A DNA stretch of 6,563 nucleotides from positions 1 to 6,563 of the forward strand of contig DSAK01000171.1 in NCBI GenBank assembly GCA_011372825.1, given 5' to 3'. Under the pieces are notes generated by a model. The model searched no databases, had not been told where the DNA came from, and saw nothing but the letters and a program-made list of their open reading frames with translations. The position numbers and the translations under genes were made by a program. This DNA is from Campylobacterota bacterium. Lineage in GTDB: Bacteria > Campylobacterota > Campylobacteria > Campylobacterales > Sulfurovaceae. Shown piece after piece: positions 6,470 to 6,563 of this stretch (positions within the stretch are counted from its first letter, which is position 1; the number at the start of each line of letters is the position of its first letter).

Positions 6470-6563
6470 TCAACTGCCTATAAAAGTATCATAACTGCCA
6501 CTTTTTGCAAAATTAATTTCATAATTTTTATCATCTATTTTATCGATTCTTACACTATCAATA
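6470..6563 (-). CDS. C-terminal end of an unrecognised protein, cut by window edge
   Basis: One minus-strand frame is open from the window edge to a TGA at 6470-6472. It encodes about 30 residues that include SVRIDKIDDKNYEINFAKSG and end with DTFIGS. I take it as the 3' end of a real gene because the stop is one base from the next ATG, the same packing as the genes that follow, and because one of the other two minus-strand frames hits stops at once. The tail is polar, with no recognisable motif, so no function can be assigned. It would be the preceding member of the same operon. Confidence 0.6.
   Translation of the reverse strand, partial: IDSVRIDKIDDKNYEINFAKSGSYDTFIGS

Noticed and set aside
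1..6563. CRISPR array, tRNA, rRNA, insertion sequence, phage or defence genes
   Set aside because: No spaced direct repeats, cloverleaf, terminal inverted repeats or relevant protein motifs were seen on either strand; nearly all sequence is explained by housekeeping genes.

Overview
This AT-rich window reads as chromosomal DNA from a member of the Campylobacterota (Epsilonproteobacteria), probably an environmental relative of Sulfurimonas, Sulfurovum or Sulfuricurvum rather than a classical Campylobacter. The basis is the gene order ilvB-ilvH-lpxD, which is also known from Campylobacter jejuni, together with the protein style and the AT-rich TATAAT promoter. The genus is an inference.

Everything is on the minus strand, so transcription runs from high to low coordinates. 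The right-hand block is a tightly packed gene string. It starts with the last 30 codons of an unrecognised gene (6470-6563). One base later comes a BioF/KBL-type alpha-oxoamine synthase (5362-6468). Next is a compact Opp/Dpp/Nik-type ABC ATPase that overlaps it by 23 bases (4692-5384), and then a class A penicillin-binding protein that overlaps the ATPase by 4 bases (2629-4695). These overlaps make one polycistronic message with translational coupling likely.

A spacer of about 108 bases (2521-2628) follows. It holds a good candidate promoter and possibly a weak terminator, and it separates off a second operon. That operon is acetolactate synthase large subunit ilvB (829-2520), its ACT-domain regulatory subunit ilvH (356-826) and the N-terminal third of lpxD (1-359), which runs off the left edge. 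The first two genes form the enzyme that commits pyruvate to valine, leucine and isoleucine synthesis. lpxD belongs to lipid A synthesis and is coupled to ilvH by an ATGA overlap.

Most of the window is ordinary housekeeping DNA. I see no RNA gene, CRISPR array, insertion sequence, phage or defence gene, and no convincing new system. The points worth a second look are substitutions in the IlvH effector loop, the small ATPase with no visible permease sitting next to a PBP, divergent substrate motifs in the BioF-like enzyme, and an ATGTGA start-stop overlapping the GTG start of the ATPase.
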